The notes: generated by a model not told the origin, from the sequence alone. A stretch of 64,000 nt of DNA from Nostoc sp. PCC 7107 (GCF_000316625.1 NC_019676.1:2033001-2097000), one strand, 5' to 3'; numbered from the stretch's first letter, positions 46,330-56,652 are shown. Numbers and translations are program-made.

Positions 46330-48488
46330 TATCAATAGCAATACATACAGCCGTTGCATTTATCTTACTCATCTGTGGCATTCTGTTTGCCTGTCCAAAC
46401 CGTGGATTAATGATTGTAGTCACTAGTAAACATGCAGGCGGAATAATGGCTAGGAATTTATTACCAGCGGCGATTATGTTTCCGCCAGCCATCTGCTGGC
46501 TAGTTCTGTCTGGGTATCGAATGGCGATTTATACTGCGGAATTTGGACTATGTATTTTAAGTGTTTTGAATATTATTGTCTTTGCGGTGTTGATTTGGCG
46601 GAATGCCCGATCGCTTAACATCATTGATCATCAGCGACGGCGATCGCAAATAGCATTGCAAAAAGTTAACGAAGAACTCGAAGAAAGAGTGATCCTTCGC
46701 ACAAATGAGTTATTAAAGACGCTGGGACAGTTACAAACAGAAATTGGCGAACGCCAAACTATCGAACAAGCTCTTTTTCAAGAAAAAGAACTTGCTTTAG
46801 TGACATTGCAATCAATTGGGGATGGAGTGATTACCACAGATGCTAGAGGTTTGATTAAATATATCAACCCAGTTGCCGAGATACTGACTGGTTGGAGTCT
46901 AAGTGAAGCAATGGGTATGCCATTAACACAAGTTTTTCAGATTATTCATGAAAATACCCGCGAAGCAGCAGAAAACCCAGTCGAACAAGTCTTAGATTCT
47001 GGCATGATTGTTGCTTTAAGCAATCACACAGTGCTGATTACCCGCAATGGTAGAGAATTGTCTATTGAAAACTCCGCTGCCCCAATTCGTACTAGAGACG
47101 GCGATATTGTTGGTGTAGTGCTGGTGTTTCACGACGTTACCCAAAACCGCAATATGGCAAGTTTATTATCTTGGCAAGCCAAACACGATAGTTTGACAGG
47201 ACTAGTAAACAGACGAGAGTTTGAACATCGTCTAGCACAAGCCGTCACCAACGCTCAGACTGGTACAGAACAACACGCCTTATGTTATTTAGATTTAGAC
47301 CAATTTAAAGTTATCAATGATACTTGCGGTCATGTTGCTGGCGATGAACTATTGTGTGAAATTGCTAATTTGTTTCAAAACCATGTCCCTTCCTGTGACA
47401 CACTTGCACGTTTAGGGGGAGATGAATTTGGCATTATATTCAACAACTGTTCTCTAGAAGCAGCCGTATTCAGAGCTAATATCATCCGAGAACACACGCA
47501 AAAGTTTCGCTTTGTCTGGAAACAAGATAAAGTGTTCAATCTCAGCATCAGCATGGGCTTAGTTGCCATCAACACTGATACGCCAGATATGAATAGTGCC
47601 TTAAGTGCTGCTGATGGAGCTTGTTATGTGGCGAAAAATCAAGGGCGTAATCGAGTACATATTTATCAAGCTGATGATCTGGAATTGGCAAGACAGTATG
47701 GTGAGATGCAATGGGTTGGCAGAATTACCCAAGCATTAGAAGACAATCGTTTTCGGCTTTATTACCAGTCTATTGTTCCCGTTACTAGAAACGACTCAGA
47801 AACAGAACATTACGAAATTCTCTTACGACTGATTGATGAAACGGGTAAGTTAGTCTCACCAATGGCGTTTATTCCGGCGGCTGAACGCTACAACCTGATG
47901 CAAACCATTGACCGTTGGGTAATTCACACCTTTTTTAGTCATCTAGGTCAATGCGTAGATTTTCAACAATATTATTGTCCGTTAATAGAATACTCTCGTG
48001 GTTGTTTATATACAATCAATCTTTCTGGCGCTAGTATTAACGATGATCAATTTATTGATTTTGTCTGCGACCAGTTCACATTACACCAAATTCCCCCCGA
48101 AGCTATCTGCTTTGAAATTACCGAAACTGTCGCTATCAAAAACTTAGGTAAAGCAGCGAGATTTATTCGTGCATTAAAAGACTTTGGTTGTTGCTTTGCC
48201 TTAGATGATTTTGGTAGTGGGATGTCTTCGTTTGCTTATCTCAAAAATTTACCAGTCGATTATTTAAAAATTGACGGCAGTTTTGTGAAGCACATTGTAG
48301 AAGAACCAATTGATTTAGCAATGGTAGATGCTATCAATAAAATTGGTCAAGTTATGGGGATTCAAACTATTGCCGAGTTTGTGGAAAACAACGACATTTT
48401 AAAAGTAATTCAAAACCTTGGGGTAAATTATGCCCAAGGCTATGGTGTTGGTAGACCTACTCCTTTTAATTTATTTCAATTCAATTAG
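46314..48488 (+). CDS. PAS-GGDEF-EAL cyclic-di-GMP protein with truncated membrane domain
   Basis: Protein of 724 residues. Two membrane segments remain from a larger sensor domain (SIAIHTAVAFILLICGILFA and CILSVLNIIVFAVLIW). A coiled coil leads to a PAS domain (SIGDGVITTDARGLIKYINP), a GGDEF domain with an intact ARLGGDEFG near residue 367, and an EAL domain with EIL in place of EAL (YEILLRL) and DDFGSGMSS. Both enzymatic halves look catalytically possible. The ATG at 46314 follows a perfect AGGAGG (46299-46304), which lies within the truncated upstream ORF. The protein is probably expressed by this start despite loss of its original N-terminus. Confidence 0.85.
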   Translation: MAGSLISIAIHTAVAFILLICGILFACPNRGLMIVVTSKHAGGIMARNLLPAAIMFPPAICWLVLSGYRMAIYTAEFGLCILSVLNIIVFAVLIWRNARSLNIIDHQRRRSQIALQKVNEELEERVILRTNELLKTLGQLQTEIGERQTIEQALFQEKELALVTLQSIGDGVITTDARGLIKYINPVAEILTGWSLSEAMGMPLTQVFQIIHENTREAAENPVEQVLDSGMIVALSNHTVLITRNGRELSIENSAAPIRTRDGDIVGVVLVFHDVTQNRNMASLLSWQAKHDSLTGLVNRREFEHRLAQAVTNAQTGTEQHALCYLDLDQFKVINDTCGHVAGDELLCEIANLFQNHVPSCDTLARLGGDEFGIIFNNCSLEAAVFRANIIREHTQKFRFVWKQDKVFNLSISMGLVAINTDTPDMNSALSAADGACYVAKNQGRNRVHIYQADDLELARQYGEMQWVGRITQALEDNRFRLYYQSIVPVTRNDSETEHYEILLRLIDETGKLVSPMAFIPAAERYNLMQTIDRWVIHTFFSHLGQCVDFQQYYCPLIEYSRGCLYTINLSGASINDDQFIDFVCDQFTLHQIPPEAICFEITETVAIKNLGKAARFIRALKDFGCCFALDDFGSGMSSFAYLKNLPVDYLKIDGSFVKHIVEEPIDLAMVDAINKIGQVMGIQTIAEFVENNDILKVIQNLGVNYAQGYGVGRPTPFNLFQFN

Positions 48489-48560
48489 CAGATAGTAGAT
48501 ATCCGATGGCAAGATGATTATCATCTAATATCTAAAATTTAAAATCCAAAATTGATTGAC

Positions 48561-49922
48561 TCAGCACTTTGCCATAAATTCTGCGCGCAATTGATTAACA
48601 ACGCGATCTAAACCTACAGAATGAGCCGCTTTAAATAAAATCAGATCGCCTGCTTGAATAAATGTTTTGAGTCGCGCTACTAAATCGCCGTGACTAGCAA
48701 AGCACTCTGAGGGTACACCTTCAGCACTTTGAGCGATCGCTTCAGCATCTTGTCCGTCTACCAAAACCAGTAAACCATCTAAATGCAGGTTACGGACGGT
48801 TTCACCGACTTTTTGGTGTAATTGTGGCGATCGCTCTCCTAATTCTTTCATGGCTCCCAATACGGCAATTTTGCGCTTTCCGGGAGTGTCTGCCAATAAC
48901 TGCAAAGCAGCTAACATTGCTTCGGGTGCAGCATTATAAGTTTCATCTAAGAATACAACATCATTGGGTAAAGTATAACGTTGCGATCGCCCCGTGGGCA
49001 TATCCACTGTGACACCATCAGTTAAGGTAGACCAATCAATTCCCAATACCTTAGCCACAGCTAAAGCAGCTAAAAAATTTGTGGCATTATGGCGACCAGC
49101 CAGCGGTAGAGGTAGTTTTATCCCTGCAACTTCTATAGTTTCACTATCAATTAAATTGCCTGAAATATCGCCGCCAGATAAACCATAAGTTAAAACTTCA
49201 CCCGACCAAACCTTTTTAGCTGTGGCGATTAATAAAGGATTATCATGATTGAGAATTGCTACACCATCATGAGGCATTTCAGCGAGTAATTCACATTTTG
49301 CCTCAGCGATCGCGGCTTCTGAACCCAGCAACTCAATATGCGCCGTCCCCACGTTAGTAATTACGCCAATAGTTGGGCGGACAATATGTGTTAGTTCAGC
49401 AATTTGTCCTTTACCCCGCATTGCCATTTCAATCACAGCATAATTGTGTTCTGCATCCAGTTCCAAAAGAGTTTTTGGTACACCAATTTCATTATTGAAA
49501 TTTCCGTAAGTCTTGTGGACTCTACCTTGGGTAGATAAAACCGCTGTGATTAATTCTTTAGTTGTAGTTTTGCCCACAGAACCTGTTACCCCAATCACGG
49601 GGATATCAAAGCGATCGCGCCACCATCTAGCAATTGTTTGATAAGCTGCGAGGGTGTTTTTTACTTGTAAAACCGGGAAGTCAGAATTTTCGTAGTCAAA
49701 ATCCACAATTGCGGCTAACGCACTTTTACCGATCGCTGTGGGAATAAAATCGTGTCCATCAAAATTTTCCCCACGTAAAGCCAGAAATACCTCTCCTGGC
49801 TGAAGAATTCGTGTATCAGTTTGGATACCACTGCTAACTTGAGTTAAAGCAGTTGCCGATAAGTTGGTAGATTGTGCCGAGAGAACTTGCAGTAGTTGGG
49901 ATAGGGTAGAAGACCAAGACAT
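48561..49922 (-). CDS. murF: UDP-MurNAc-tripeptide:D-Ala-D-Ala ligase MurF
   Basis: Cytoplasmic ligase of 453 residues that adds D-Ala-D-Ala to the peptidoglycan precursor. The N-domain has GVQTDTR-like SSGIQTDTRILQPGEVFLA split by family spacing, the central domain has ATP-loop GVTGSVGKTTTKEL (near 110) and ..EMAMRGKGQI. The C-domain has DETYNAAPEAM and LGAMKELGE. The length is typical. The gene converges with the GGDEF/EAL gene and has no mur partner in the window. Confidence 0.96.
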   Translation of the reverse strand: MSWSSTLSQLLQVLSAQSTNLSATALTQVSSGIQTDTRILQPGEVFLALRGENFDGHDFIPTAIGKSALAAIVDFDYENSDFPVLQVKNTLAAYQTIARWWRDRFDIPVIGVTGSVGKTTTKELITAVLSTQGRVHKTYGNFNNEIGVPKTLLELDAEHNYAVIEMAMRGKGQIAELTHIVRPTIGVITNVGTAHIELLGSEAAIAEAKCELLAEMPHDGVAILNHDNPLLIATAKKVWSGEVLTYGLSGGDISGNLIDSETIEVAGIKLPLPLAGRHNATNFLAALAVAKVLGIDWSTLTDGVTVDMPTGRSQRYTLPNDVVFLDETYNAAPEAMLAALQLLADTPGKRKIAVLGAMKELGERSPQLHQKVGETVRNLHLDGLLVLVDGQDAEAIAQSAEGVPSECFASHGDLVARLKTFIQAGDLILFKAAHSVGLDRVVNQLRAEFMAKC

Positions 49923-50434
49923 AGATATTTTGGGATGATTTTTATCAAAAATGATTATCTGTTTTCTTAACTAAATCGTCCATAAAGGAGAAGACGAAAA
50001 AATTTTGTCATCGTATAATCTTTGTGAGAAAAATACAAAGTACCATACTGTTTTTGCACCGTAAATTTTTAGCGATCGTTCAGGAAGTTAATTATTTTCT
50101 GAGACATAATCTCATTGGTCGACTTAACCATGACAAAGCATATCTTATTGCCTAACTTTGTAATCATTCATACTAAATTATCTATAAAATTGTTCACTAA
50201 TTGTCACTCTTGGCAAGTCATCTGGCTACAATTGCGCCAAAGTAGCAAAATACCTTTCTTTTGGTAGTTAATTTTTAATTATCAGTCCATCTTCAGGGAA
50301 AATAAGTATGACATCTTTGGTCAAAGCTACCTAATGCTAATGATAGATGTTTTGTCTTTAACTCTCCCCACAAATTCAACATTCATCAGGCGAACCATAG
50401 CATTACCTATCTACAATCAACTACAGAGGAAGAC
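49923..50434. other. Divergent intergenic region, nothing recognised
   Basis: A 512-bp AT-rich gap between murF and the sucrose-phosphate synthase gene. It has no ORF or repeat of note. A purine-rich AGAGGAAG lies just before the start codon at 50435. Regulatory sites for salt or desiccation response would be expected but could not be identified. Confidence 0.5.
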
Positions 50435-52645
50435 ATGATATCACATAGTTCAGGGTTGTATATTCTACTAGTCAGTGTTCACGGCTTGATTAGGGGTAAA
50501 AACCTGGAATTAGGCAGAGATGCTGACACTGGTGGACAAACAAAATATGTAGTCGAACTTGCCTGTACATTAGCCAAAAATCCCCAAGTTGAAAGAGTAG
50601 ACTTGGTAACGCGTTTAGTAGACGACCCAAAAGTCAGTTCAGACTACGCCAAACCTGTAGAAATGCTTTCAGATAAAGCCCAAATCATTCGCCTGGCTTG
50701 TGGCCCTCGGCGCTATCTCCGCAAAGAAGTTCTCTGGCCACATTTAGATACCTTTGCAGATGAATTACTCAGACATATTCGCAAAGTTGGTAGAATTCCC
50801 AATGTTATTCATACTCACTACGCCGATGCTGGATATGTCGGTTGTCGAGTTGCTGGCTGGCTGGGAACACCGCTTGTACATACAGGTCATTCCCTCGGAC
50901 GAGTCAAGCAGCAAAAATTATTAGAACAAGGAACCAAACTCGAAACAATAGAAGATCACTTTCATATTAGTACCCGCATTGAAGCTGAAGAAATTACCCT
51001 TGGCGGCGCAGCCTTAGTCATCGCCAGTACTCATCAAGAAATTGATGAACAGTACAGCGTTTATGACCAATATCAACCAGAAAGAATGGTGGTCATTCCA
51101 CCAGGAGTGACATTAGAAAAGTTTTATCCCGCGCCCGAAAATTGGCCAACCCCCCCAATTTACAAGCAATTGCAGCGATTTCTCCAAGATCCAGAAAAGC
51201 CAATGATTATGGCAATTTCCCGGCCAGCGATCCGGAAAAATGTCAATCGTCTGATCAAAGCTTTTGGGGAAGATTCCGAACTGCGTCATCTAGCTAATCT
51301 TGTAGTTGTGCTAGGACAACGAGATGACATCTCGACAATGGAATTTGGGCCGCGTCAGGTGTTTGCAGAAATATTTCAATTAATCGATCGCTATGATCTT
51401 TATGGTCACATAGCCTATCCCAAACACCATAATTCTGATGATGTGCCTGATTTATATCGCTTGACAGCGAAAACTGGCGGCGTGTTTATTAATCCCGCAC
51501 TCACAGAACCCTTTGGGTTAACTTTGATTGAAGCCTCCGCTTGTGGTGTACCAATTATTGCCACATCTGATGGTGGGCCAAGGGATATTATTGGCGCTTG
51601 TGAAAATGGTGTGTTGATTGATCCACTGAATATTGAAGACATTCAAAATGCCCTGCGTGATGCTTTAACAAATAGGCAACAATGGCAACGTTGGTCTAGC
51701 AACGGCTTAAGCAATGTCCGCAAGTATTTCTCTTGGGAAAGTCATGTAGAACAATATCTAGAGAAAGTCCGCCTCTTTCCCCAACAAAAGATTCAATCTT
51801 TACTCAGTCCAGTGCGGGAATTTCCTACACGCGATCGCCCAGAATGGAAAATCCCAGAAACCAATCACTTACCAACAGCCGATCGCTTCCTAGTTTCCGA
51901 AATTGATAACACTTTATTAGGTGATCAGGAAGCTTTGCATCAGTTGATTCATCGTATTCATACTGAAGGACATACAACTGGTGTTGGTATTGCTACAGGC
52001 CGCAACCTGGAAAGTACCTTAAATATGTTAGAGGAATGGGAATTTCCCATGCCTGATTTACTCATAACTTCAGCCGGAAGCGAAATCTATTACGGCCCGA
52101 AAATCGTTACAGATACCAGTTGGCAAAAACACATCAGCTATAATTGGCAACCTGCGGCAATTCGAGAAGCGATGAAAGCTATTCCTGGAATAGAATTACA
52201 GCCACCAGACACCCAAGGTAAGTTTAAAATTAGCTACTTTGTTGATGCTGATCAAGCACCAAATTTCCGCGAAATCATCCGCCATTTGCGTCAGCAACAA
52301 CTCCCCGTCAAAGGCATTTTTAGCCATAATATGTATCTTGATTTATTACCATTCCGAGCTTCTAAAGGAGATGCTCTGCGCTACGTAGCTTTAAAATGGG
52401 GATTACCCGTAAAGCGTTTCTTAGTCGCAGGCGCATCAGGTAATGATGAATCCATGCTGGCGGGTAATACCTTAGCAGTTGTTGTCGGGAATTACAGCAA
52501 AGAAATTCACAAGTTACGCGGTTATCCCCAAATTTACTTTGCTCAAGGACTCTATGCTTGGGGGATTTTAGAAGCCTTAGATCACTACGACTTTTTTGGT
52601 AATTTATCTGTAACACAGTCAGAACCAGAAATGATGGCAGTGTAA
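50435..52645 (+). CDS. sps: Sucrose-phosphate synthase with degenerate phosphatase-like domain
   Basis: Protein of 736 residues. The GT-B glucosyltransferase part (about 1-460) has GLIRGKNLELGRDADTGGQ at the start, HTGHSLGR, AISRPAIRKN and the E-X7-E segment EPFGLTLIEASACG. It makes sucrose-6-phosphate from NDP-glucose and fructose-6-phosphate. The C-terminal HAD domain (about 485-720) resembles sucrose-phosphate phosphatase, but the nucleophile Asp is Glu489 (EIDNTLLGD) and motif IV reads GASGND with Ala667 in place of Asp. That domain is therefore probably non-catalytic, as in other cyanobacterial synthases, and a separate phosphatase is expected. Sucrose serves as compatible solute and carbon carrier to heterocysts. 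Confidence 0.93.
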   Translation: MISHSSGLYILLVSVHGLIRGKNLELGRDADTGGQTKYVVELACTLAKNPQVERVDLVTRLVDDPKVSSDYAKPVEMLSDKAQIIRLACGPRRYLRKEVLWPHLDTFADELLRHIRKVGRIPNVIHTHYADAGYVGCRVAGWLGTPLVHTGHSLGRVKQQKLLEQGTKLETIEDHFHISTRIEAEEITLGGAALVIASTHQEIDEQYSVYDQYQPERMVVIPPGVTLEKFYPAPENWPTPPIYKQLQRFLQDPEKPMIMAISRPAIRKNVNRLIKAFGEDSELRHLANLVVVLGQRDDISTMEFGPRQVFAEIFQLIDRYDLYGHIAYPKHHNSDDVPDLYRLTAKTGGVFINPALTEPFGLTLIEASACGVPIIATSDGGPRDIIGACENGVLIDPLNIEDIQNALRDALTNRQQWQRWSSNGLSNVRKYFSWESHVEQYLEKVRLFPQQKIQSLLSPVREFPTRDRPEWKIPETNHLPTADRFLVSEIDNTLLGDQEALHQLIHRIHTEGHTTGVGIATGRNLESTLNMLEEWEFPMPDLLITSAGSEIYYGPKIVTDTSWQKHISYNWQPAAIREAMKAIPGIELQPPDTQGKFKISYFVDADQAPNFREIIRHLRQQQLPVKGIFSHNMYLDLLPFRASKGDALRYVALKWGLPVKRFLVAGASGNDESMLAGNTLAVVVGNYSKEIHKLRGYPQIYFAQGLYAWGILEALDHYDFFGNLSVTQSEPEMMAV

Positions 52646-52658
52646 TTTCTTAGTTTCA

Positions 52659-52699
52659 CGCGTATGTAGGGGGTAAGTTTTTACTTTTTTATATACGCG
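52659..52699. repeat. Inverted repeat after the sucrose synthase gene
   Basis: CGCGTAT (52659-52665) and ATACGCG (52693-52699) flank 27 bp of T-rich sequence. It could form a weak stem-loop. A terminator role is possible. Confidence 0.45.
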
Positions 52700-52869
52700 G
52701 GATGCTCTGTTTAAATTTATTAATTGGGTAATGAAATTCGTTTTATGACAAGGTGCGATCGCAATAACCGTACTTACTCAGTATTGGCATATTGCTCAAT
52801 AGTAACTGCTGTTATTTTCCATAAAACAGCATTTTATTTTATGATTTGATTTGAAGAATTGATATGAGA

Positions 52870-54291
52870 TTATCCTTGCAGAGGCAAGCTAATGGTAAAG
52901 GTTGCCCCTTGATTCAGGGTACTGCTGGCGGTAATACTACCTTTATGAGCTTCGATAATGCGTTTAGCGATCGCTAGTCCTAATCCATTACCGCTACCTT
53001 TACGGGAAGGGTCTGTAGTATAAAATTGCTCAAAAATCCGGGGTAAATCACTGTCGTTAATGCCCTTACCCTGGTCTTGAATTTGAATAATTGCTCTTTT
53101 TTCTTCACTGTACCCAGATATCAACACTTGAGAATCTGGATGTGAGTGTTTAATAGCATTATCTAATAAATTGAGGATAGCCTGTAATAATCTTTCTTGA
53201 TCACCTTGTAGTTGTAGTTCAGCGACATTGATTTTCACAGTTACACCTACAGCCTGCATTCGTGGTTCCACTGCATTTACAGCACGGGTAATTAATCCCC
53301 GCAAAGAAATTGTTTGCTTTTCTAATTCTGTGACCCCTGCTTCTAAGCGTCCTAAATCTAGCAAGTCATGAATTAAGCGTGATAAACGTTTAGTTTCACT
53401 TTCGATAGTTTGAAAAAAGCGATCGCGTAATTCTGCTTCTTCATAAGCACCATTTTTGAGTGCATCAACTGTCACCTGCACATTACTAATGGGTGTACGT
53501 AATTCATGAGAAACATTAGCTAAAAATACCCGACGTTCTTGGTCTAAAGAAGCTAACCGTTCACTCATCCGGTTGAGTTCTGCGGCTAACTGATCTAACT
53601 CATTATTTTGCTGAATAATCAACTTATCACCGAAATGTCCGCTACCCAAGCGAATCGCAAAGTTCCGCATAATTTCAATCGGTTTTGACAGACTGCGTGC
53701 AAATCGACTGCTAATTAATGCACACAGCAATATTGTCACTGCAAGAGTTCCTAAAACACTCCAAATTACAGTCAAAAACTGGCGCTGAAATTGTTTCAGG
53801 GTGATGGACATTCGCAATACACCCAATAATTGACCTTGACGCTGAATTGGTCTTGCAATATACAGGCGATCTTCGTTGCTTAAAACTCCTTTAGCAACTC
53901 CTTGCGCCGCATAATTTTGGAAAGCTTGCTGCATTCCTGGCACTTTGTACCAATTCGTAACTTGCTGATCTAATTTGGGGTCAGAAGTTGCGATAAGACT
54001 GCCTTTTTGATTAAAAACACGCAGCGTTATTGTCTGTGGTGCGCCATAGCGTTGTACTAGTATTTTTACCCGTGAAATATCCTTTTCTTCTAGCGCATCT
54101 GCTACGCTTTCACTCAAGGCGCTTGTCCAGTTTTCTAAGTCCATCTGTCGTGTCCGCATAAAGTACGCATGGAACGACCACAAAATATAACCAGCCATGA
54201 GTGATGTGCCGAAAGCTGTCAGCATAAGATAGGTGGCTAACAGCTTGGCATGAATTGTATTTAACTTAATGCGTGGTATCCAGCCTGTCAT
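52870..54291 (-). CDS. Membrane sensor histidine kinase
   Basis: Kinase of 473 residues. TM1 lies at about 14-36. A periplasmic domain of about 130 residues carries [19 protein letters not shown]-type CHASE-like sequence (written here in family terms). TM2 is near 170-195, followed by HAMP, HisKA with [13 protein letters not shown] (His near 260) and a HATPase with [12 protein letters not shown]. Its ATG overlaps the stop codon of the upstream receiver gene (ATGA), showing tight coupling. The stimulus is unknown. The HAMP-HisKA layout is typical of kinases paired with OmpR-type regulators. Confidence 0.9.
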   Translation of the reverse strand: MTGWIPRIKLNTIHAKLLATYLMLTAFGTSLMAGYILWSFHAYFMRTRQMDLENWTSALSESVADALEEKDISRVKILVQRYGAPQTITLRVFNQKGSLIATSDPKLDQQVTNWYKVPGMQQAFQNYAAQGVAKGVLSNEDRLYIARPIQRQGQLLGVLRMSITLKQFQRQFLTVIWSVLGTLAVTILLCALISSRFARSLSKPIEIMRNFAIRLGSGHFGDKLIIQQNNELDQLAAELNRMSERLASLDQERRVFLANVSHELRTPISNVQVTVDALKNGAYEEAELRDRFFQTIESETKRLSRLIHDLLDLGRLEAGVTELEKQTISLRGLITRAVNAVEPRMQAVGVTVKINVAELQLQGDQERLLQAILNLLDNAIKHSHPDSQVLISGYSEEKRAIIQIQDQGKGINDSDLPRIFEQFYTTDPSRKGSGNGLGLAIAKRIIEAHKGSITASSTLNQGATFTISLPLQG

Positions 54292-54665
54292 GAAGGCTGT
54301 TCCCCAGAACGACGGCGCAACACAGCTTTAATCCGTGCTAGTAGTTCGCGGGTGTTGAATGGTTTAGTCACATAATCATCTGCCCCTGCTTCTAAACCCC
54401 AAATTTTATCTATATCTTGATCTTTAGCAGTAAGCATAACAATCGGTACATCAGAAAAAGCTCGAATTCGCCAGCAAACCTCCATACCGCTAACTTCTGG
54501 CAGCATAATATCGAGCAAAATTACATCAGGTACTTGTTTATGGAACTGTTTGATCGCACTATGCCCATCAGCCGCGATCGTCACTGTGTAGCCCTCTTTT
54601 TGTAATGTGTAAGTGAGACTGTCACACAAGGGTATTTCATCATCTACGAGTAAAATATGGGGCAT
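54288..54665 (-). CDS. Receiver-only response regulator of OmpR type
   Basis: Protein of 125 residues: acidic pair DD at 8-9, phospho-acceptor Asp52 ([13 protein letters not shown]) and TKPF. The sequence [17 protein letters not shown] is the linker that normally leads into an OmpR winged-helix domain, but the protein stops after SGEQPS. The DNA-binding part is thus absent and the kinase gene begins at the stop codon. It may be a natural single-domain variant or a truncated regulator. Confidence 0.88.
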   Translation of the reverse strand: MPHILLVDDEIPLCDSLTYTLQKEGYTVTIAADGHSAIKQFHKQVPDVILLDIMLPEVSGMEVCWRIRAFSDVPIVMLTAKDQDIDKIWGLEAGADDYVTKPFNTRELLARIKAVLRRRSGEQPS

Positions 54666-54762
54666 TTTTCATTTCTAGAATAAACGTTTAATTCTAGCTT
54701 GTGTAGTTTGTAGTAGGTTTGGCATCCTTCTGTGGTTACAGGTTGGCGATCGCAATTCTAAC

Positions 54763-54853
54763 AGGACTTACGCACAGACTACGGAAAATCGAACCACAGA
54801 GACGCAGAGGTCACGGAGAAATGAGAGTTTGAGAGGTGTTTTGCGTAAGTCCT
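54763..54853. mobile_element. MITE-like element with 12-bp inverted ends
   Basis: AGGACTTACGCA (54763-54774) is repeated inverted as TGCGTAAGTCCT (54842-54853). The 67-bp interior includes CCACAGAGACGCAGAGG, a dispersed repeat also seen in part at 6661-6700 and 24130. The element lies between the receiver gene and the ABC permease gene, touching the end of the latter. It has no coding capacity. Confidence 0.65.
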
Positions 54854-54855
54854 AT

Positions 54856-55656
54856 CTAACTTGAAGCACTTGTATAAAATCGCAAAGCAAACCGCCAAAA
54901 CTTAGTAGAAAGCCAAAATAAAACAATTGCTAACACCATTGCACCTATCAACCCACTAAACTGAACTCGACCCAACATTACTTCTGCGGGAATAGTAGTC
55001 AAAAATGTGACTGGTACAACAAAGGTAAAGAAAAAACGGTAAGCTGCGGGATAAGCCACCATTGGATATCTACCAGCCTCCAACAAACCCCGCAATACTT
55101 CAGTGGCGTTATTAATTTTCACAAACCAGATGCTAGTGGCTCCCAGCATAAACCACAGGCTATAAAAAATAACTAAACCAAATAATAAAGGTACCGCACT
55201 CAGCAGATAGTTCTGAATTCCTAAGCCCAGGCGCTTACCTGCATAACCAATGATCATCATACCGAAAATTATGTCCGGTAATCCCCAAGGCGAAAGAGTA
55301 TGAGTAGATAGCCAAAATTGACTACGGATAGGTTTGAGGAGTACAAAATCTAAAGTTCCTATCTGGACATGACTCACAATTTTATTTAAGTTAGGAGCCA
55401 AAAATGTCGCCGAAAAGCCTTGCAGTATGGTAAAAATACCCAACACAACTAAAGCGGCTTCCCACGACCAGCCAGCAAAAGTATAGCCAGTGCGATAAAA
55501 CAAGAACAAGCCAAAAATACTTCCAACTAAATTACCCAAGCTGGTAAGGGTAGCGACGACAAAGTTAAGCCGATACTCCATCTCTGCTGCGATGGAGGTA
55601 GTCCAAAATAGTCGGATTAATTTCCAATATCTCCTCATTTTCGATTGAAACTCCAT
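54856..55656 (-). CDS. ABC-2 type transporter permease
   Basis: Membrane protein of 266 residues with six predicted helices, of the ABC-2/DUF990 permease group. Members pair with a second permease and an ATPase, neither of which is adjacent. A VQIGTLDFVLLKPIRSQFWL stretch (DxLLxKPxxxxF) is the group's hallmark. Substrate is unknown. The start at 55656 or the internal ATG at 55638 (MRRYWKLIRLFW) are both possible; the latter has a GGAG at some distance. Confidence 0.85.
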   Translation of the reverse strand: MEFQSKMRRYWKLIRLFWTTSIAAEMEYRLNFVVATLTSLGNLVGSIFGLFLFYRTGYTFAGWSWEAALVVLGIFTILQGFSATFLAPNLNKIVSHVQIGTLDFVLLKPIRSQFWLSTHTLSPWGLPDIIFGMMIIGYAGKRLGLGIQNYLLSAVPLLFGLVIFYSLWFMLGATSIWFVKINNATEVLRGLLEAGRYPMVAYPAAYRFFFTFVVPVTFLTTIPAEVMLGRVQFSGLIGAMVLAIVLFWLSTKFWRFALRFYTSASS

Positions 55657-55970
55657 GACATAAATAATTGATCAACTTATGCAAACTTCATAATATTCAT
55701 CATGCAGCAATATTGCTGAACGCTAAGATATTTAATGCTGATGCTTGAGAAAGTGAGATTTCATAAATTTTGATTTACCAGAGTTAAACTTTACCAGCGG
55801 AACAAATAGATAAATATTTATTGCCAATTATTCGTGGGATTATTGTTATTTCTTTAGTGCCTACCATTGTGGATTAATCCCAGAAAACAGATCCAAAAAC
55901 TAGTAAATTAGAGTTTGTCCAGTCCATTATCAGATTTTAAATTCCTGAATTTACTTTTTTATGAAATTTT
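55657..55970. other. Divergent intergenic region, nothing recognised
   Basis: A 314-bp AT-rich gap between the ABC permease and ExoD genes. No repeat, RNA or gene was supported. Confidence 0.5.
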
Positions 55971-56594
55971 ATGGCTAGATTATCTCAAGAATTACAACGC
56001 TATTTCTTTGAAGAAGAAAGATCAGCAAAAGTGACTTTGGCAGATATTCTGCTTTTAGCACAAGAAAGAATTTTTGGCTTTTTACTAGTTATTTTGTCTC
56101 TACCTTCAGCCTTACCAGTACCCGCTCCAGGATACTCAACGCCTTTTGGTATCCTAATTTTTTTACTCGCAATACAATTAATTGTAGGTGCAAAAAGTCC
56201 TTGGCTACCGCAGAAAATGTTAAATCACCCAATCCAACTAGAGACAGTTCAAGGGTTTTTGAAGGCGGGAATTCCTTGGTTACGCAGAATTGAAGCGATC
56301 GCTCGTCCTCGTCTCACTGTTGTTTGTACTACAACCCCAGGTAGGGTGACAATCGGTATAGCGATCGCTCTTATGTCAATTTCGATGATGATTCCCATTC
56401 CTGGAACAAACACATTACCAGCTATGGGTATTTTTGTAACTGGTTTTGGTCTGTTAGAAGATGATGGTGCTATTAGTTTAGGTGGTTTAGCCCTGAGTCT
56501 GATGGGCGCAATTTTGACTACTTCAATCTTAATTGCACTGATTTGGGGTGGTTCCAGTATTCTTGATTTAATCAGAGCTTGGTTAGGTCGTTAG
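55971..56594 (+). CDS. ExoD-family membrane protein
   Basis: Protein of 207 residues of the exopolysaccharide synthesis ExoD family. A helical start (LSQELQRYFFEEERSAKVTL) precedes four or five hydrophobic segments, with the conserved LPSALPVPAPGYSTPFG and ..MIPIPGTNTLPAMGIF motifs. ExoD affects polysaccharide production in rhizobia but its molecular role is unresolved. It is encoded alone, followed closely by a broken gene at 56653. Confidence 0.87.
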   Translation: MARLSQELQRYFFEEERSAKVTLADILLLAQERIFGFLLVILSLPSALPVPAPGYSTPFGILIFLLAIQLIVGAKSPWLPQKMLNHPIQLETVQGFLKAGIPWLRRIEAIARPRLTVVCTTTPGRVTIGIAIALMSISMMIPIPGTNTLPAMGIFVTGFGLLEDDGAISLGGLALSLMGAILTTSILIALIWGGSSILDLIRAWLGR

Positions 56595-56652
56595 CTAAAA
56601 TTTCTTTCTTTAGGAGAATTAACTAGAAGCGCCAGAGAGTAAGAATAAAGTT

